Assembly (NCBI RefSeq): GCF_017814275.1
Contig: NZ_JAGIYQ010000004.1
Coordinates: 306,685 to 370,684, forward strand
Direction: 5' to 3'
Source: Gottfriedia endophytica
GTDB lineage: Bacteria; Bacillota; Bacilli; Bacillales; Bacillaceae_G
Length of the DNA stretch: 64,000 nucleotides
A program made the position numbers and the translations under genes. The notes beneath the pieces were generated by a model. The model was given only the letters and a program-made list of their open reading frames with translations, was not told the DNA's origin and searched no databases. Position 1 is the stretch's first letter, and every line of letters starts with the position of its first letter. This document shows, one piece after another, positions 18,897-26,453 of the stretch.

Positions 18897-18976
18897 GTAA
18901 CCCGGCTACCATGACAAGCACGTTGTTTTAGGCCCGTGGCTTTGCGTCTTTTACTTTCATAAAATTTGCCCATATG
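18897..18976 (-). ncRNA. c-di-GMP-I (GEMM) riboswitch
   Basis: Read on the minus strand it has the hallmark blocks in order: GGGCAAA, a GAAA tetraloop stem (TTTTATGAAAGTAAAA), GACGCAAAGCC, ACGGGCCTAAA, and the closing GGTAGCCGGGTTAC. These match the GEMM-I consensus around the GNRA loop, the CAAAGCC core and the GGTAGCCGGGTT 3' strand. It lies 67 nt upstream of the CheY-like start codon. Confidence 0.93.
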
Positions 18977-19305
18977 AGAATAGTAACATGTCGAATTTTG
19001 ATGTTAAATAGGTTGAAAGATATGTATTCAAACGATTCAAATGATTGGTATAGGTCTAATTTATCATGTAAGTATGATTGAAATTCGTTCTGAAGGTTGA
19101 ATTCAATTAATATTGAGAAAATGTCCAAAATGTTTGGAAATACTAAGGTTTAAGGGGATTTTATTGTAGAGAAAATAAAGCAAAATACCTTTTGAAATTT
19201 GAATTTATACGAAATTTGACTAACAAAATCGGTATTTTCCTCATATTGTTTTCTTGAAATTTACTTATTATAATTTAATTATCATAACATTGTCGAGGTA
19301 AAAAA

Positions 19306-19611
19306 ATGAGTAAATTCAAAGATATCCAATACCATTTAGATGAAGGAACTAATGTTGTATCTGTTGAAATTAAAAGTTTTCGAGCAGTAGGAGAAAAATT
19401 AATCCTTGAAGAAAGAGTATATTTAGAGCCTGGAAAAGAATATATTCTAAGAATGAATGACGGAAAATCCAAAAAACTAGAGGATCGAAAAGTCGTTTTA
19501 CAGGATTTTGTATTAGATCAACTCGGAAATCCAATGGATGCAGTTGTCATGTATCAAAAAAATAGTACAACAACAAAAGTGGAGATTACTGAATTAGCTA
19601 TGGCAGTTTGA
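19306..19611 (+). CDS. hypothetical protein, 101 aa
   Basis: Small soluble protein with a beta-rich pattern ('NVVSVEIKSFRAVGEKLILEERVYLEPGKEYILRM'), no Cys, no TM. ATG preceded by GAGGTAAAAA. I do not recognise the family. Monocistronic, followed by a repeat A copy whose hairpin could terminate it. Confidence 0.65.
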   Translation: MSKFKDIQYHLDEGTNVVSVEIKSFRAVGEKLILEERVYLEPGKEYILRMNDGKSKKLEDRKVVLQDFVLDQLGNPMDAVVMYQKNSTTTKVEITELAMAV

Positions 19612-19616
19612 TTGTG

Positions 19617-19703
19617 TATGGTGCCTGTTGTATAGTGCCTGTCACCATTTGAATTGTGAATATAATGTGGAAAAAATTGGGGACAAAAAGTTCTCAATTT
19701 TTT
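19617..19703 (+). repeat. dispersed repeat A, copy 3
   Basis: Contains GGTGCCTGTTGTATAGTGCC then TGTCACC, GAATTGTGAATATAATGTGG, and a terminator-like hairpin AAAAATTGGGGA / TTCTCAATTTTTTT. Confidence 0.7.
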
Positions 19704-19757
19704 TATGGATTTGAATAAATGTAAGGTCAATAAAATTCTGTTTTAGATTAGGTAACT

Positions 19758-19766
19758 TGGTATGAT
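19758..19766 (+). promoter_or_regulatory. extended -10 promoter of putative toxin 1
   Basis: TGGTATGAT, an extended -10 (TGnTATnAT). The paralogue has TGATATGAT at the matching place (26393-26401). The -35 region is weak in both. Confidence 0.55.
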
Positions 19767-19791
19767 TACGTAGGTAGCATAGAAGTCAATG

Positions 19792-19809
19792 CCCTCCAAT
19801 AATGGAGGG
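19792..19809 (+). promoter_or_regulatory. Shine-Dalgarno-sequestering hairpin of putative toxin 1
   Basis: CCCTCC (19792-19797), loop AATAAT, GGAGGG (19804-19809). The 3' arm is the ribosome-binding site of the GTG start at 19817. In the paralogue the arms are CCTTC/GAAGG, so pairing is kept though the bases changed. Confidence 0.7.
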
Positions 19810-19816
19810 GATCTAT

Positions 19817-19924
19817 GTGCCAGTTTTTGAAAAACTTAATTTGATCATTCAATTAGTACATACTCTAATTGAAATCATTTTAATGGTATTTTCTATTCTT
19901 ACCACAATTAAAAACAAAGAATAG
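19817..19924 (+). CDS. putative type I toxin-like 35-aa hydrophobic peptide, copy 1
   Basis: Begins GTG, 6 nt after GGAGGGG. The peptide has a short polar N-terminus MPVFEKL, one hydrophobic segment (about residues 9-30, LIIQLVHTLIEIILMVFSIL) and a basic tail KNKE. This is the layout of holin-like/TxpA-BsrG type I toxins, which depolarise or invaginate the membrane and are silenced by an antisense RNA. A second copy of equal length lies at 26454. Conservation between copies extends ~120 bp past the stop to a hairpin, where an antisense RNA would be expected. The antitoxin promoter was not located, so the toxin call rests on size, topology, duplication and RNA context. Confidence 0.7.
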   Translation: MPVFEKLNLIIQLVHTLIEIILMVFSILTTIKNKE

Positions 19925-20009
19925 CTAATTACAGCAAAGAAACAATTTGCTAGGAGAGGAGAATACGGTTGGCATATAGTCAAAGGAGCATCAACTTCAT
20001 TGCTACTAG

Positions 20010-20037
20010 GGAGTATGCAGCCATTTTGCATACTTCC
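20010..20037. terminator. hairpin at the 3' end of the putative toxin/antitoxin unit
   Basis: AGTATGCA / TGCATACT stem flanked by GG and TTCC, followed by CCTTTACC. Conserved at 26651-26676 in the paralogous unit. Confidence 0.6.
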
Positions 20038-20142
20038 TTTACCAAAAGTATTAACAATTAAGCCTATAAGTATTCAGAAAATAAAGTTCAAATCGCTTTT
20101 GTTGTCCATTCATAAAGAGTCTAAAAAGGAGATAGTATTTTG

Positions 20143-20171
20143 TTGACTAAATACCCACTAGGGTATACTAT
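20143..20171 (+). promoter_or_regulatory. cstR promoter with CstR operator in its spacer
   Basis: TTGACT -35 at 20143-20148 and TATACT/TACTAT -10 near 20164-20171. Between and over them lies the palindrome ATACCC-ACTA-GGGTAT (20151-20166), so a bound repressor would block the polymerase. Confidence 0.8.
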
Positions 20172-20305
20172 AAGTTCATAAGGTAATCTTTTTTATATTA
20201 AATAGAGGTTAGCATTCCGTTTTTGTTAATACTAACTATATGAAATAATATCTGTTCTATTATATAAAAAATAGTTTTAAGAAAAACCAAGTAGGAGGGA
20301 AATCC

Positions 20306-20566
20306 TTGGATTACAATAATCAAGTTAAAAATAGAATCAAGCGAATTGAGGGACAGCTTAGAGGAATTTTGAAAATGATGGAAGAAGATAAAGACTGTAA
20401 GGAAGTCATTACACAATTATCCGCAGCTAGAACTGCAATTGATCGGACAATTGGTGTAATTGTTAGTTCTAATCTTGTAGAATGTGTAAGACATGCAGAT
20501 GCAAACGGTCAAAATGCTGAGGAATTAGTAAAAGAAGCCGTAAATTTACTTGTGAAAAGTAGATAA
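20306..20566 (+). CDS. cstR: CsoR-family persulfide-sensing repressor, CstR-like
   Basis: An 86-aa all-helical DUF156 protein. It has C31 and C60 but Asn at position 56, where copper-sensing CsoR has the His ligand. The two-Cys, no-His set is the signature of CstR, which forms di- or polysulfide bridges when persulfide accumulates and then leaves its operator. N-terminal 'KNRIKRIEGQLRGI' is the family hallmark. TTG start 6 nt after GGAGGGA. It heads the sulfur operon and its promoter holds the operator palindrome, so it is autoregulated. Confidence 0.92.
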   Translation: MDYNNQVKNRIKRIEGQLRGILKMMEEDKDCKEVITQLSAARTAIDRTIGVIVSSNLVECVRHADANGQNAEELVKEAVNLLVKSR

Positions 20567-20592
20567 AGAAGGGGTGATCCCCTCTTTTATTT
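20566..20592 (+). terminator. weak hairpin after cstR
   Basis: AAGAAGGGG / CCCCTCTTTT then ATTTT; imperfect, may give partial termination before the downstream operator-controlled promoter. Confidence 0.5.
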
Positions 20593-20603
20593 TCAAAATT
20601 CTT

Positions 20604-20619
20604 ATACCCTAATGGGTAA
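20604..20619 (+). promoter_or_regulatory. CstR operator 2
   Basis: ATACCC-TAAT-GGGTAA, same 16-bp geometry as operator 1, one arm mismatch. Confidence 0.75.
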
Positions 20620-20659
20620 TTAGTTTAATATTAAGTAATAGAGTCTATTATTTTTTTAA

Positions 20660-20686
20660 TTGGTAAAATACCCAACAAGGTATAAA
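20660..20686 (+). promoter_or_regulatory. CstR operator 3 within a promoter for the sulfur operon
   Basis: Palindrome ATACCC-AACA-AGGTAT at 20668-20683, overlapping a -10 TATAAA (20681-20686) with a TTGGTA -35-like element at 20660. Confidence 0.7.
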
Positions 20687-20710
20687 TAGGGAAAATCGGA
20701 GGAGATTAAA

Positions 20711-21190
20711 ATGGCAGAAACGAAAAAAACCAATATTATCCTATTCAGTGGTGAGTATGACAAAGCAATGGCAGCTTATATTATTGCAAACGGTGCGGCA
20801 GCATTTGACCATGAAGTAACAATTTTCCACACATTTTGGGGATTAAATGCATTACGAAAAGATGAACAAGTAGCTGTTAAAAAAGGATTTTTAGAAAAAA
20901 TGTTTGGGAAAATGATGCCAAGAGGCGCAGATAAAATGGGACTTTCAAAAATGAATTTTGCTGGTTTTGGTCCGAAAATGATTAAGGAAGTAATAAAAAA
21001 ACATAATGCTCTACCTCTGCCTCAATTAATTGAAATGGCGCAGGAACAAGATGTCAAACTTGTCGCTTGTACTATGACTATGGATTTACTTGGTCTTCAA
21101 AAAGAGGAACTATTAGAAAACATTGAATATGCAGGTGTAGCAGCCTATATAGGAGATGCAGAAGAAGGAAAAGTTAATTTGTTTATTTAA
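20711..21190 (+). CDS. DsrE/DsrF-like sulfur-carrier family protein
   Basis: A 159-aa soluble protein of the DsrE/F/H superfamily ('NIILFSGEYDKAMAAYIIANGAAAFDHEVTIFHTFWGLNALRK' start). The conserved Cys near residue 120 ('LVACTMTMDLLG') is the expected sulfane-sulfur carrier, and the 'GVAAYIGDA' C-terminus is typical of the DsrE-like proteins found with rhodanese and TusA genes. First gene after the operator-controlled promoter; strong GGAGG site. Predicted role: accepts or relays persulfide in the cytoplasm. Confidence 0.85.
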   Translation: MAETKKTNIILFSGEYDKAMAAYIIANGAAAFDHEVTIFHTFWGLNALRKDEQVAVKKGFLEKMFGKMMPRGADKMGLSKMNFAGFGPKMIKEVIKKHNALPLPQLIEMAQEQDVKLVACTMTMDLLGLQKEELLENIEYAGVAAYIGDAEEGKVNLFI

Positions 21191-21211
21191 TATCTGAAAA
21201 GAGGTAATGAA

Positions 21212-21571
21212 ATGAACTATATCAATATCATCCTAATTGTACTAATCGCATACTTCTTATTGCGAATGTTATTACCTTCAAAAGGTGTTAAACAAATTTC
21301 AACAGCAGAATTAAAGAATCAGTTAAACGATGAAAATAAGCAATACATCGATGTTCGAACACCCGGTGAGTTTAGTGGTAATCACATTAAAGGATTTAAA
21401 AATATTCCACTTCATCAGCTAAAGGGGAAAGCAAATACTCTTTCGAAAGACAAAGAAGTCGTTGTGATTTGTCATAGTGGAATGAGAAGTAACAAAGCAA
21501 GTAAAGTGCTAAAGAAATTAGGGTTCACGCAAGTAACGAATGTAAAAGGCGGAATGAGTGCCTGGTCATAA
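21212..21571 (+). CDS. membrane-anchored single-domain rhodanese
   Basis: A 119-aa protein with one N-terminal TM (residues ~3-20, YINIILIVLIAYFLLRMLL) and a rhodanese domain. Family marks: 'YIDVRTPGEFSGNHIKGFKNIPL' and the active loop 'VVICHSGMRSNKAS' with the catalytic Cys. Sulfurtransferase that moves sulfane sulfur from thiosulfate or persulfide to an acceptor. 21 nt after the DsrE-like gene in the cst operon. Confidence 0.9.
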   Translation: MNYINIILIVLIAYFLLRMLLPSKGVKQISTAELKNQLNDENKQYIDVRTPGEFSGNHIKGFKNIPLHQLKGKANTLSKDKEVVVICHSGMRSNKASKVLKKLGFTQVTNVKGGMSAWS

Positions 21572-21596
21572 TTAATAGAAAAGGAGAGGAAGTACG

Positions 21597-21893
21597 GTGA
21601 AAGAAATAACAGCAGTAGATTTAGAGAAGTTATTAGATGAAGGAAAGACAGTTAATCTGATTGATGTTCGTGAAACAGATGAAGTTGCAACTGGTAAAAT
21701 ACCAGGAGCTATCAACATTCCACTTGGTTTAATTGAGTTTCGTCTACAGGATTTAGATAAATCAAAAGAATATGTTTTAGTTTGTCGTTCAGGTGGTAGA
21801 AGTGGTCGTGCGACAGAATTCCTTGAAAGTCGTGGGTTTCATGTTATGAATGTGACAGGTGGAATGCTTTCTTGGAATGGAGACATTGAATAA
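21597..21893 (+). CDS. single-domain rhodanese sulfurtransferase
   Basis: A 98-aa cytoplasmic rhodanese starting with GTG after GGAGAGG. 'LIDVRETDEVATGKIPGAINIPL' and active loop 'LVCRSGGRSGRA' with catalytic Cys. It is the second of four rhodanese domains encoded in a row and probably donates to TusA or the rhodanese-MBL protein. Confidence 0.92.
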   Translation: MKEITAVDLEKLLDEGKTVNLIDVRETDEVATGKIPGAINIPLGLIEFRLQDLDKSKEYVLVCRSGGRSGRATEFLESRGFHVMNVTGGMLSWNGDIE

Positions 21894-21912
21894 TATTTTT
21901 TTAGATTGCTAG

Positions 21913-21928
21913 ATACCTATAGTGGTAT
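21913..21928 (+). promoter_or_regulatory. CstR operator 4 (weaker), inside the operon
   Basis: ATACC-TATAGT-GGTAT, again 16 bp overall, in the 80-bp gap before the TusA-rhodanese gene. It may govern an internal promoter. Confidence 0.6.
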
Positions 21929-21931
21929 TTA

Positions 21932-21950
21932 GTAAAACTTCCATCAGTGG
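21932..21950 (-). repeat. partial dispersed repeat B
   Basis: AAAACTTCCATCAGTGGGG matches the end of repeat B in reverse orientation. Confidence 0.5.
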
Positions 21951-21973
21951 GGATAAATCGGGAGGTATAGAAA

Positions 21974-22549
21974 ATGGAAACAATTAAATCACATGTTCAA
22001 TTAGATGCTAAAGGATTAGCATGTCCAATGCCGATTGTAAAAACTAAAAAAGTAATGAATGGAATAGAAGCAGGTCAAGTATTAGAAGTACAAGCAACGG
22101 ATATAGGTTCAAAAGCTGATCTAAAAGCTTGGGCTGAAAGTACAGGTCATCAGTATTTAGGCTATGTGGAAGAAGAAGGTGTATTAAAGCATTACTTAAG
22201 AAAATCTTCTAGCGATCAAACCATTGAGTTAAACTATTCAAACGTTATTTCAAATGAGGAATTAGAGAACAAACTTCATTCAAATGAAAAGGTTGTTGTA
22301 CTTGATGTAAGGGAAGAAGCAGAGTATGCATTCCATCATATTACGAATGCAATCTCTATTCCTTTAGGTGAGTTAGAAGAGCGTCTTTCTGAATTGAACA
22401 AGGAAGACGAAATTTATGTGGTATGCCGATCAGGGAACAGAAGTGATTTAGCTGCGCAAAAAATGGTGGCGAATGGTTTTAATAAAGTCGTAAACGTTGT
22501 GCCTGGCATGGGTCAGTGGTCTGGTGAAACAACAGGTTTTAAAGGATAA
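21974..22549 (+). CDS. TusA-rhodanese fusion
   Basis: A 191-aa two-domain sulfur-relay protein. Residues ~8-78 are a TusA domain with the C-P-x-P motif (C17, 'LACPMPIVKTKK'); residues ~95-188 are a rhodanese with 'VLDVREEAEYAFHHITNAISIPLG' and active loop 'YVVCRSGNRS' (C151). Fusing the carrier to the transferase allows intramolecular sulfur transfer. Preceded by GGGAGG. Same domain pair is common in Firmicute cst loci. Confidence 0.92.
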   Translation: METIKSHVQLDAKGLACPMPIVKTKKVMNGIEAGQVLEVQATDIGSKADLKAWAESTGHQYLGYVEEEGVLKHYLRKSSSDQTIELNYSNVISNEELENKLHSNEKVVVLDVREEAEYAFHHITNAISIPLGELEERLSELNKEDEIYVVCRSGNRSDLAAQKMVANGFNKVVNVVPGMGQWSGETTGFKG

Positions 22550-22586
22550 ATTTTTAAGTGAATGAAGAAGGTGGGGGGATAAAAAA

Positions 22587-23714
22587 ATGACGGTTAATCC
22601 AATGTTAGCGAAAGAAGTTACAAAAAAAGTATTCAACAAAGAAGAATTATTTATCTTAGATGTGCGCAATGAAACTGATTTTGCAGATTGGAAAATTGAA
22701 GGAGAAAATTTTCAACATTTAAATGTTCCCTATTTTGAATTACTTGATGGTGTTGAAGAAATTTTAGATAGGATTCCAACTAATAAAGAAGTTTTAGTCG
22801 TTTGTGCGAAGGAAGGCTCATCGATTATGATCGCAGATATGCTTTCTGAAGCGGGTCTAATTGTTTCTTATTTAAAGGGTGGAATGAAAGCATGGAGTGA
22901 GCATTTAGAGCCTGTAAAAGTAGGAGATTTAAAAGACGGTGGAGAATTATATCAATTTGTGCGTATTGGTAAAGGTTGCTTGTCTTATATGGTTGTATCA
23001 AATGGAGAAGCGGCAATTATTGATGCAACACGAATGACGGATATTTTTCTTGAGTTTGCAGAAGGTATTGGAGCAAAGATTACGCATGTTTTTGATACTC
23101 ATCTTCATGCAGACCATATTTCAGGTGGAAGAAAAATTGCCGGAAAAACAGGGGCAACGTACTGGTTACCTCCGAAAGATGCAACAGAAGTTACATTTTC
23201 CTACGAGCCATTAGATGGTGGCAATGAAATAGTGATTGGTAATACAAAGATTACAATTGACGCAATCTACTCTCCAGGTCATACAATTGGATCAACTTCT
23301 TTTGTTGTAGACGAAAAGTTCTTACTTTCTGGAGATATTTTATTCATTGATTCAATTGGTAGACCAGATTTAGCGGGGTTAGTAGAAAATTGGGTTGGCG
23401 ATTTAAGAGAAACGCTTTATAAACGCTATCGAGAATTATCTGATGAGTTAATCGTCTTACCAGCTCACTTTATGATTATTGAAGAATTAAATGAAGATGG
23501 TTCAGTTTCTGAAAAGCTAGGTACATTATTTGCAAATAATCATGGTTTGAATATTGAGAATGAAATTGAGTTCAAAAAGATGGTTACAGAAAACTTACCA
23601 CCTCAACCAAATTCTTACCAAGAAATTCGTGAAACAAATATGGGGAAAATCACGCCAAACGAGAAAGAACAACGTGAAATGGAAATTGGTCCAAACCGTT
23701 GTGCCGTTCGATAA
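22587..23714 (+). CDS. rhodanese-metallo-beta-lactamase protein (persulfide dioxygenase/sulfurtransferase-like)
   Basis: A 375-aa protein. Residues ~8-110 form a rhodanese domain with the candidate Cys C73 ('[10 protein letters not shown]'); residues ~115-330 form an MBL-fold domain with the metal motif H172-x-H174-x-D176-H177 ('[11 protein letters not shown]') and later '[11 protein letters not shown]' and 'LSGDILF'. MBL proteins of this glyoxalase/ETHE1 branch oxidise persulfide to sulfite using non-heme iron. S. aureus CstB has the MBL first and two rhodanese-type domains after it, so this is a related but differently ordered enzyme. The sulfite made could be exported by the TauE protein encoded downstream. 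Confidence 0.88.
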   Translation: MTVNPMLAKEVTKKVFNKEELFILDVRNETDFADWKIEGENFQHLNVPYFELLDGVEEILDRIPTNKEVLVVCAKEGSSIMIADMLSEAGLIVSYLKGGMKAWSEHLEPVKVGDLKDGGELYQFVRIGKGCLSYMVVSNGEAAIIDATRMTDIFLEFAEGIGAKITHVFDTHLHADHISGGRKIAGKTGATYWLPPKDATEVTFSYEPLDGGNEIVIGNTKITIDAIYSPGHTIGSTSFVVDEKFLLSGDILFIDSIGRPDLAGLVENWVGDLRETLYKRYRELSDELIVLPAHFMIIEELNEDGSVSEKLGTLFANNHGLNIENEIEFKKMVTENLPPQPNSYQEIRETNMGKITPNEKEQREMEIGPNRCAVR

Positions 23715-23866
23715 AGTGAAACTTCCGTCAGTGGGGGGGGTCATCCTCCACTGACGGTTAGCCCGACCAATCGGGCTTTTACGGGCAGTTATCCACCACA
23801 TAACTTCTTGGCTACTTTCTCAATCTCGTGGTTGGGGGTCTTACTGCCCGCGAATAGCGGGATAAT
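23715..23866 (-). repeat. long form of dispersed repeat B, with hairpins and a terminator
   Basis: Reverse orientation. Outer parts match the short copies at 7512 and 44093 (GTGAAACTTCCGTCAGTGGG at one end, GGGGGTCTTACTGCCCGCGA at the other). Inside are CCGTCAGTGG / CCACTGACGG (23725-23757), AGCCCGA / TCGGGCT with TTTTA (23760-23781, terminator-like), and CGGGCAGT / ACTGCCCG (23782-23850). It separates the upstream sulfur genes from the tusA-tauE pair. Confidence 0.8.
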
Positions 23867-23889
23867 TTTACTAATAGGAGGTTTTTAAT

Positions 23890-24117
23890 ATGGAATCAAC
23901 AAAAGTATTAGACGCAAAGGGATTAGCATGTCCAATGCCAATTGTAAAAACAAAGAAAGCATTAGCTGAGCTTGAAGCTGGTCAAGTGTTAGAAATTCAT
24001 ACAACAGATCAAGGTGCAAAAAATGACTTAACTGCTTGGGCAAAATCTGGCGGACATGAGTTAGTGAAACATGAGGAAGAAAATGACGTTTTAAAGTTTT
24101 GGATTAAGAAAGGTTAA
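23890..24117 (+). CDS. TusA-family sulfur carrier
   Basis: A 75-aa stand-alone TusA domain; catalytic C14 in 'LACPMPIVKTKKALAELEAGQVLEI'. It accepts sulfane sulfur from rhodaneses and relays it. Closely similar to the TusA half of the upstream fusion, suggesting duplication. ATAGGAGG site 8 nt before ATG. Confidence 0.93.
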   Translation: MESTKVLDAKGLACPMPIVKTKKALAELEAGQVLEIHTTDQGAKNDLTAWAKSGGHELVKHEEENDVLKFWIKKG

Positions 24118-24176
24118 TAATATTTGTATAGGGAAAAGCACAGTAGAGTGCTTTTCTCTATTTAGGAGGTCTTAAA

Positions 24177-24968
24177 ATGGAATGGACCTTTATCATTGTT
24201 CTATTTCTAATTGGATTTATAGGCTCTTTCATTTCAGGTATGGTCGGTATAGGAGGAGCGATTATTAACTTTCCGCTTCTACTTTATGTACCACCTCTCT
24301 TAGGCTTCGCTGCTTTTACTAGTCACCAGGTTTCTGGTATTAGTGCTTTACAAGTGTTTTTTGCCACACTTAGCGGAGTAATGACGTATCGAAAGAGCGG
24401 GTTTTTGAATAAAACTGTCATACTGTTTATGGGAACAAGTGTATTAATTGGTAGTTTTATTGGTGGATTTGGATCCGATTTACTTTCAGAACAGGGGATT
24501 AATCTAGTATATGGTATACTCGCACTCATTGCAGTAGTATTGATGTTTATCCCTAAGAAAGAAGTAGATTTTAATCTAGGAGAACAACTGAACATCAATA
24601 AATGGCTTGCTGTTAGTTTAGCATTTGTTGTGGGTATAAGCGCAGGTGTAGTTGGAGCAGGAGGAGCATTTCTATTAGTTCCTATTATGTTAACAATCTT
24701 AAAAATACCAACACGTGTAACTATTGCATCTTCCCTTGCTATTACATTTATGTCATCAATAGGTGTAACAATCGGGAAGGTTACAACGGGACAAGTTATT
24801 TTATTACCTACAATTATAGTAGTAATTGCTAGTCTAATAGCTTCTCCTTTAGGTGCTAAAATAGGAAAGAAATTGAATGTAAAGGTGTTGCAAAAAATTC
24901 TAGCTATTTTGATAAGTATCACTGCCTTGAAAATATGGATTACGATTATTCATTCATGGATTCAATAA
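24177..24968 (+). CDS. TauE/SafE family sulfite (organosulfonate) exporter
   Basis: A 263-aa membrane protein with about eight TM helices in two repeats, each opening with the family glycine motif: '[21 protein letters not shown]' (residues ~15-35) and '[21 protein letters not shown]' (~155-178). In cst loci this exporter removes sulfite made from persulfide oxidation. Ends the operon, 60 nt after TusA. Confidence 0.9.
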   Translation: MEWTFIIVLFLIGFIGSFISGMVGIGGAIINFPLLLYVPPLLGFAAFTSHQVSGISALQVFFATLSGVMTYRKSGFLNKTVILFMGTSVLIGSFIGGFGSDLLSEQGINLVYGILALIAVVLMFIPKKEVDFNLGEQLNINKWLAVSLAFVVGISAGVVGAGGAFLLVPIMLTILKIPTRVTIASSLAITFMSSIGVTIGKVTTGQVILLPTIIVVIASLIASPLGAKIGKKLNVKVLQKILAILISITALKIWITIIHSWIQ

Positions 24969-25057
24969 ATATATGAGATGGGCCACTTTCATTGTGGTCT
25001 TTTCTTTAGGCTCTTTTTAAAATTGTTGTTTTTTAGGTTTTGATATTCAAAAGAGAG

Positions 25058-25195
25058 AAGTTGATTGGAATAGAAGGGTGCCCAGGCTCCTGTGGGAGAT
25101 GTGTGAAGGCTGAGAGACCCCACAGGAGCGTATGCGACGAGGAGGCTCAGCTCACGCCCCTAGGAAAGCGAGCACCCTGGAGTGGAAATCAACTT
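25058..25195. repeat. 138-bp MITE-like, highly structured Bacillaceae intergenic repeat
   Basis: Terminal inverted repeats AAGTTGATT (25058-25066) and AATCAACTT (25187-25195), with partial pairing continuing through GGGTGC. The interior has GGCTCCTGTGGGA / CCCCACAGGAGC pairing and an AGCGTATGCGACGAGGAGGC block that I recognise as a widespread Bacillus intergenic repeat. Its GC content is far above the flanks. A frame open through it has no coding signs. Confidence 0.85.
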
Positions 25196-25306
25196 ACACA
25201 TACTATAATAGCAACAATGTATACGAAAACAGCCTTTCTTTATTTCGATGAATCGATAAAAAAGCGATACAAGTAAAATGTATCGCTGATTTCTTCCTTA
25301 GGCTTA

Positions 25307-26119
25307 TTAATTTGTTAAATAGCGTTCAGAATTAGAACCTTTCATTCTTCTAATAAGTATTACTAGTAGACTACCAGTTATAATCACAATAGAGATTACT
25401 TGTGCAATTCGTAAGTGACTTGTTAGCATCAAGCTATCAGTTCTCATACCTTCTATAAAGAATCGTCCAATTGAGTACCAAATAAGATATGTTAAAAATA
25501 TTTCTCCTCGATAAAGATTGACCTTACGCAATGAAATGAGCACGATCACACCAATAAAACTCCAAATGGATTCATACAAAAACGTTGGATGATAATAAAC
25601 ACCATGAATATCCATCTGATTGATGATAAATGATGGGATATGCAGATTCTCAAGAAATGCTCTTGAAACAGGGCCACCATGAGCCTCTTGATTCATGAAG
25701 TTTCCCCATCTTCCAATGGCTTGTCCTAATAGTATGCTTGGTGCAGTAATATCTGCTAATTTCCAAAACGATATATTTCGTTTTCGTGTAAAAACAATTG
25801 CTGTAATTGTACCACCAATTAAACCACCATGAATTGCAAGTCCACCATTCCAAATTGCAGGAATTTCGCTTAAATGATTTTTATAATAACTCCACTCAAA
25901 TAATACATAGTAAGTTCTAGCTGAAAGAATAGCAATTGGTAATGCGTACATGACTAAGTCCACAAGTGTTTCGGAAGGTATTCCTCTTTTTTCACATTCA
26001 CGTGAAGCCATATATAGGCCTAAAATAGCACCTACTCCAATAATAATGCCGTACCAATGCACACTAATTGGTCCTAGATGAAATGCAATTGGATTTAATG
26101 GGAACTGATTCGAGTGCAT
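25307..26119 (-). CDS. lgt: prolipoprotein diacylglyceryl transferase
   Basis: A 270-aa inner-membrane enzyme that moves diacylglycerol from phosphatidylglycerol to the lipobox Cys of pre-lipoproteins. Seven TM helices are predicted. Signature pieces: '[14 protein letters not shown]' (catalytic His region, ~residues 93-107) and '[18 protein letters not shown]' (~residues 130-148). The ATG at 26119 was chosen because GGAGG lies 8 nt upstream; a TTG five codons earlier overlaps that site. Unlike in B. subtilis it is not next to hprK here; it stands alone. Confidence 0.95.
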   Translation of the reverse strand: MHSNQFPLNPIAFHLGPISVHWYGIIIGVGAILGLYMASRECEKRGIPSETLVDLVMYALPIAILSARTYYVLFEWSYYKNHLSEIPAIWNGGLAIHGGLIGGTITAIVFTRKRNISFWKLADITAPSILLGQAIGRWGNFMNQEAHGGPVSRAFLENLHIPSFIINQMDIHGVYYHPTFLYESIWSFIGVIVLISLRKVNLYRGEIFLTYLIWYSIGRFFIEGMRTDSLMLTSHLRIAQVISIVIITGSLLVILIRRMKGSNSERYLTN

Positions 26120-26392
26120 AGTGAGATCCTCCAAATTTTAATTCGAGAAATTATGTCATTATTATATCATTTAAGGATTGTGGATAGGTAAATTCTTGTT
26201 GAAGTATTTGTTTTTTAGAACATAATTAATACCTTCAATTTCAAATCTAGTATAGTCTCCCAAAATATCAAATTTCTATTTTTGAGAGTAATAGTAAAGT
26301 AAATAGGCTTGATTATATTATTTTTAAAGTTAAAAATCGGAAATTTAGTCAATTTAATTATTTTTGGGATTTTGCTAGATATCAAGTGGAGC

Positions 26393-26445
26393 TGATATGA
26401 TTATTTCGGTAGCGTAGAAGCTGATGCCTTCCATAATATTGAAGG
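26393..26445 (+). promoter_or_regulatory. promoter and Shine-Dalgarno hairpin of putative toxin 2
   Basis: Extended -10 TGATATGAT at 26393-26401, then stem CCTTC (26427-26431) / GAAGG (26441-26445), the latter being the ribosome site for the GTG at 26454. Confidence 0.6.
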
Positions 26446-26453
26446 TAATCTAT

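Noticed and set aside
18928..19128. 66-aa minus-strand frame
   Set aside because: Its 3' end lies within the c-di-GMP riboswitch aptamer and there is no ribosome site.
24323..24922. 199-aa minus-strand frame opposite the TauE gene
   Set aside because: It is antisense to a well-supported membrane protein gene and lacks a ribosome site and any family resemblance.
25040..25276. 78-aa frame across the GC-rich repeat
   Set aside because: It coincides with a dispersed non-coding intergenic repeat with terminal inverted repeats and has no ribosome site.
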